A DNA stretch of 64,000 nt, taken from positions 3,576,001 through 3,640,000 of the forward strand of contig NZ_CP064942.1 in assembly GCF_015679265.1 (NCBI RefSeq). The letters run 5' to 3'. Origin of the DNA: Pontivivens ytuae. Lineage in GTDB: Bacteria; Pseudomonadota; Alphaproteobacteria; Rhodobacterales; Rhodobacteraceae. The position numbers were made by a program, and so were the translations under genes. The notes under the pieces are model-generated. The model had not been told where the DNA came from, made no database searches, and saw only the letters and a list, made by a program, of their open reading frames with translations. Numbering within the stretch: position 1 is the first letter of the stretch; each line of letters begins with the position of its first letter. Below are positions 63,542 to 64,000 of the stretch, one piece after another.

Positions 63542-64000
63542 ATGAAAGATGCCCGACAGGTCCTGCGCATGGCGCTGGCCGATCTGACGCGCGCCCGGGG
63601 AGCGGCGCAGATGGACGCCGCGCGGGCGCTGTTTTCCGAAGACTGTCAGGTGGATGTGGCCCATCCGGTGAACGCGCTAACGGGTGTGGAGGCGGTGGTC
63701 GACGGCTACTTCGCCCCCCTCTCGCGCGCCATCCACGGGGCGCATCGGCGGGACCTGATGTTCCTCGGCGGACCCAATCGGCGGGCGGTTGGAGGGGACT
63801 GGTGCGCGTCCGTGACGCATGTGGTGGGCACCTTCGCCGAACCGCTCTTCGGCATCCCACCCTCAGGCAAGCTCGTCTTCCTGCGGGTCGGCGAGTTCTG
63901 GCGGGTGGAGGAGGGCCGCGTGACGCAGGCCCGCCTGATCCCCGACCTCGTCGACCTGATGCGGCAGGCGGGGCGGATGCCGCTGCCGATGGAATTGGGG
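63542..64000 (+). CDS. SnoaL/NTF2-like protein (right edge, incomplete)
   Basis: The first 153 codons are present, with no stop before the edge. The sequence starts MKDARQVLRMALADLTRA, with AARALFSEDCQVDVAHPVNALTG, THVVGTFAEPLFGIPPSG and VGEFWRVEEGRVTQARLIPDLVDLM, the pattern of SnoaL-like polyketide cyclase or ester-cyclase relatives, which act on small cyclic molecules. An in-frame ATG at 63518 lies inside the palindrome, so 63542 is preferred; neither has a good Shine-Dalgarno. It is divergent from the ABC operon and may share its regulator. The substrate is unknown. Confidence 0.72.
   Translation, partial: MKDARQVLRMALADLTRARGAAQMDAARALFSEDCQVDVAHPVNALTGVEAVVDGYFAPLSRAIHGAHRRDLMFLGGPNRRAVGGDWCASVTHVVGTFAEPLFGIPPSGKLVFLRVGEFWRVEEGRVTQARLIPDLVDLMRQAGRMPLPMELG

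Overview
The window is a gene-dense, high-G+C bacterial chromosome segment. It most likely comes from an alphaproteobacterium of the Rhodobacteraceae (roseobacter-type). Indicators are a CckA-type hybrid kinase, a recA promoter with GTTC-N7-GTTC SOS boxes, a dimeric NADP isocitrate dehydrogenase, a PcaQ-controlled pca cluster, several CUT1-type ABC importers and short family-typical intergenic hairpin repeats. I see no tRNA, rRNA, insertion sequence, phage gene or CRISPR array. Assignments come from reading translated sequence and remembered family motifs; no database search was run.

Layout. 1-5.4 kb: 3' end of guaB, a periplasmic lytic transglycosylase, a MAPEG protein overlapping an RsmB-like rRNA methyltransferase, then cckA. 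5.4-14.2 kb: a small sulfotransferase-like protein, recA with two opposed SOS boxes, alaS with a DUF1330 gene, two small lipoproteins, a phytase-like secreted protein and icd. 14.5-21.1 kb: a TrmJ-like methyltransferase, a reverse-strand group (mscS, FAD oxidoreductase, periplasmic rhodanese), DUF924, lpd and a soluble PAS/chemoreceptor-like protein. 21.2-30.4 kb: oxyR, ccmF-ccmH, an enoyl-CoA hydratase, glnE, a histone-deacetylase-fold protein and an HpcH/HpaI aldolase.

30.5-40.1 kb holds two convergent RND efflux systems. The first is classical. The second is divergent from a TetR gene, and its pump appears to lack two of the usual proton-relay residues. 40.1-43.6 kb: pcaQ divergent from pcaC-pcaH-pcaG and a beta-keto acid cleavage enzyme, suggesting a variant end of the beta-ketoadipate pathway. 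43.7-47.7 kb: a LysR gene divergent from egtB-egtD and a Tag-like protein that seems to lack Tag's zinc and catalytic residues. 48-54.3 kb: an Ugp-like ABC importer operon ending in a GpdQ-like metallophosphoesterase, with a divergent LysR gene.

54.3-58.0 kb: a three-gene signalling operon (NarL-type regulator, FIST-domain NosP-like protein, NahK-like kinase), probably a nitric-oxide or related sensing system. 58.4-63.4 kb: a second CUT1 ABC importer operon with an embedded VOC protein and an unusually long permease. It is transcribed away from a SnoaL-like gene cut by the right edge, with a perfect palindrome in the shared promoter region.

The parts most worth following are the pca-BKACE arrangement, the Tag-like protein in the ergothioneine operon, the NosP/NahK/regulator operon and the GpdQ-like enzyme in an Ugp-like operon.
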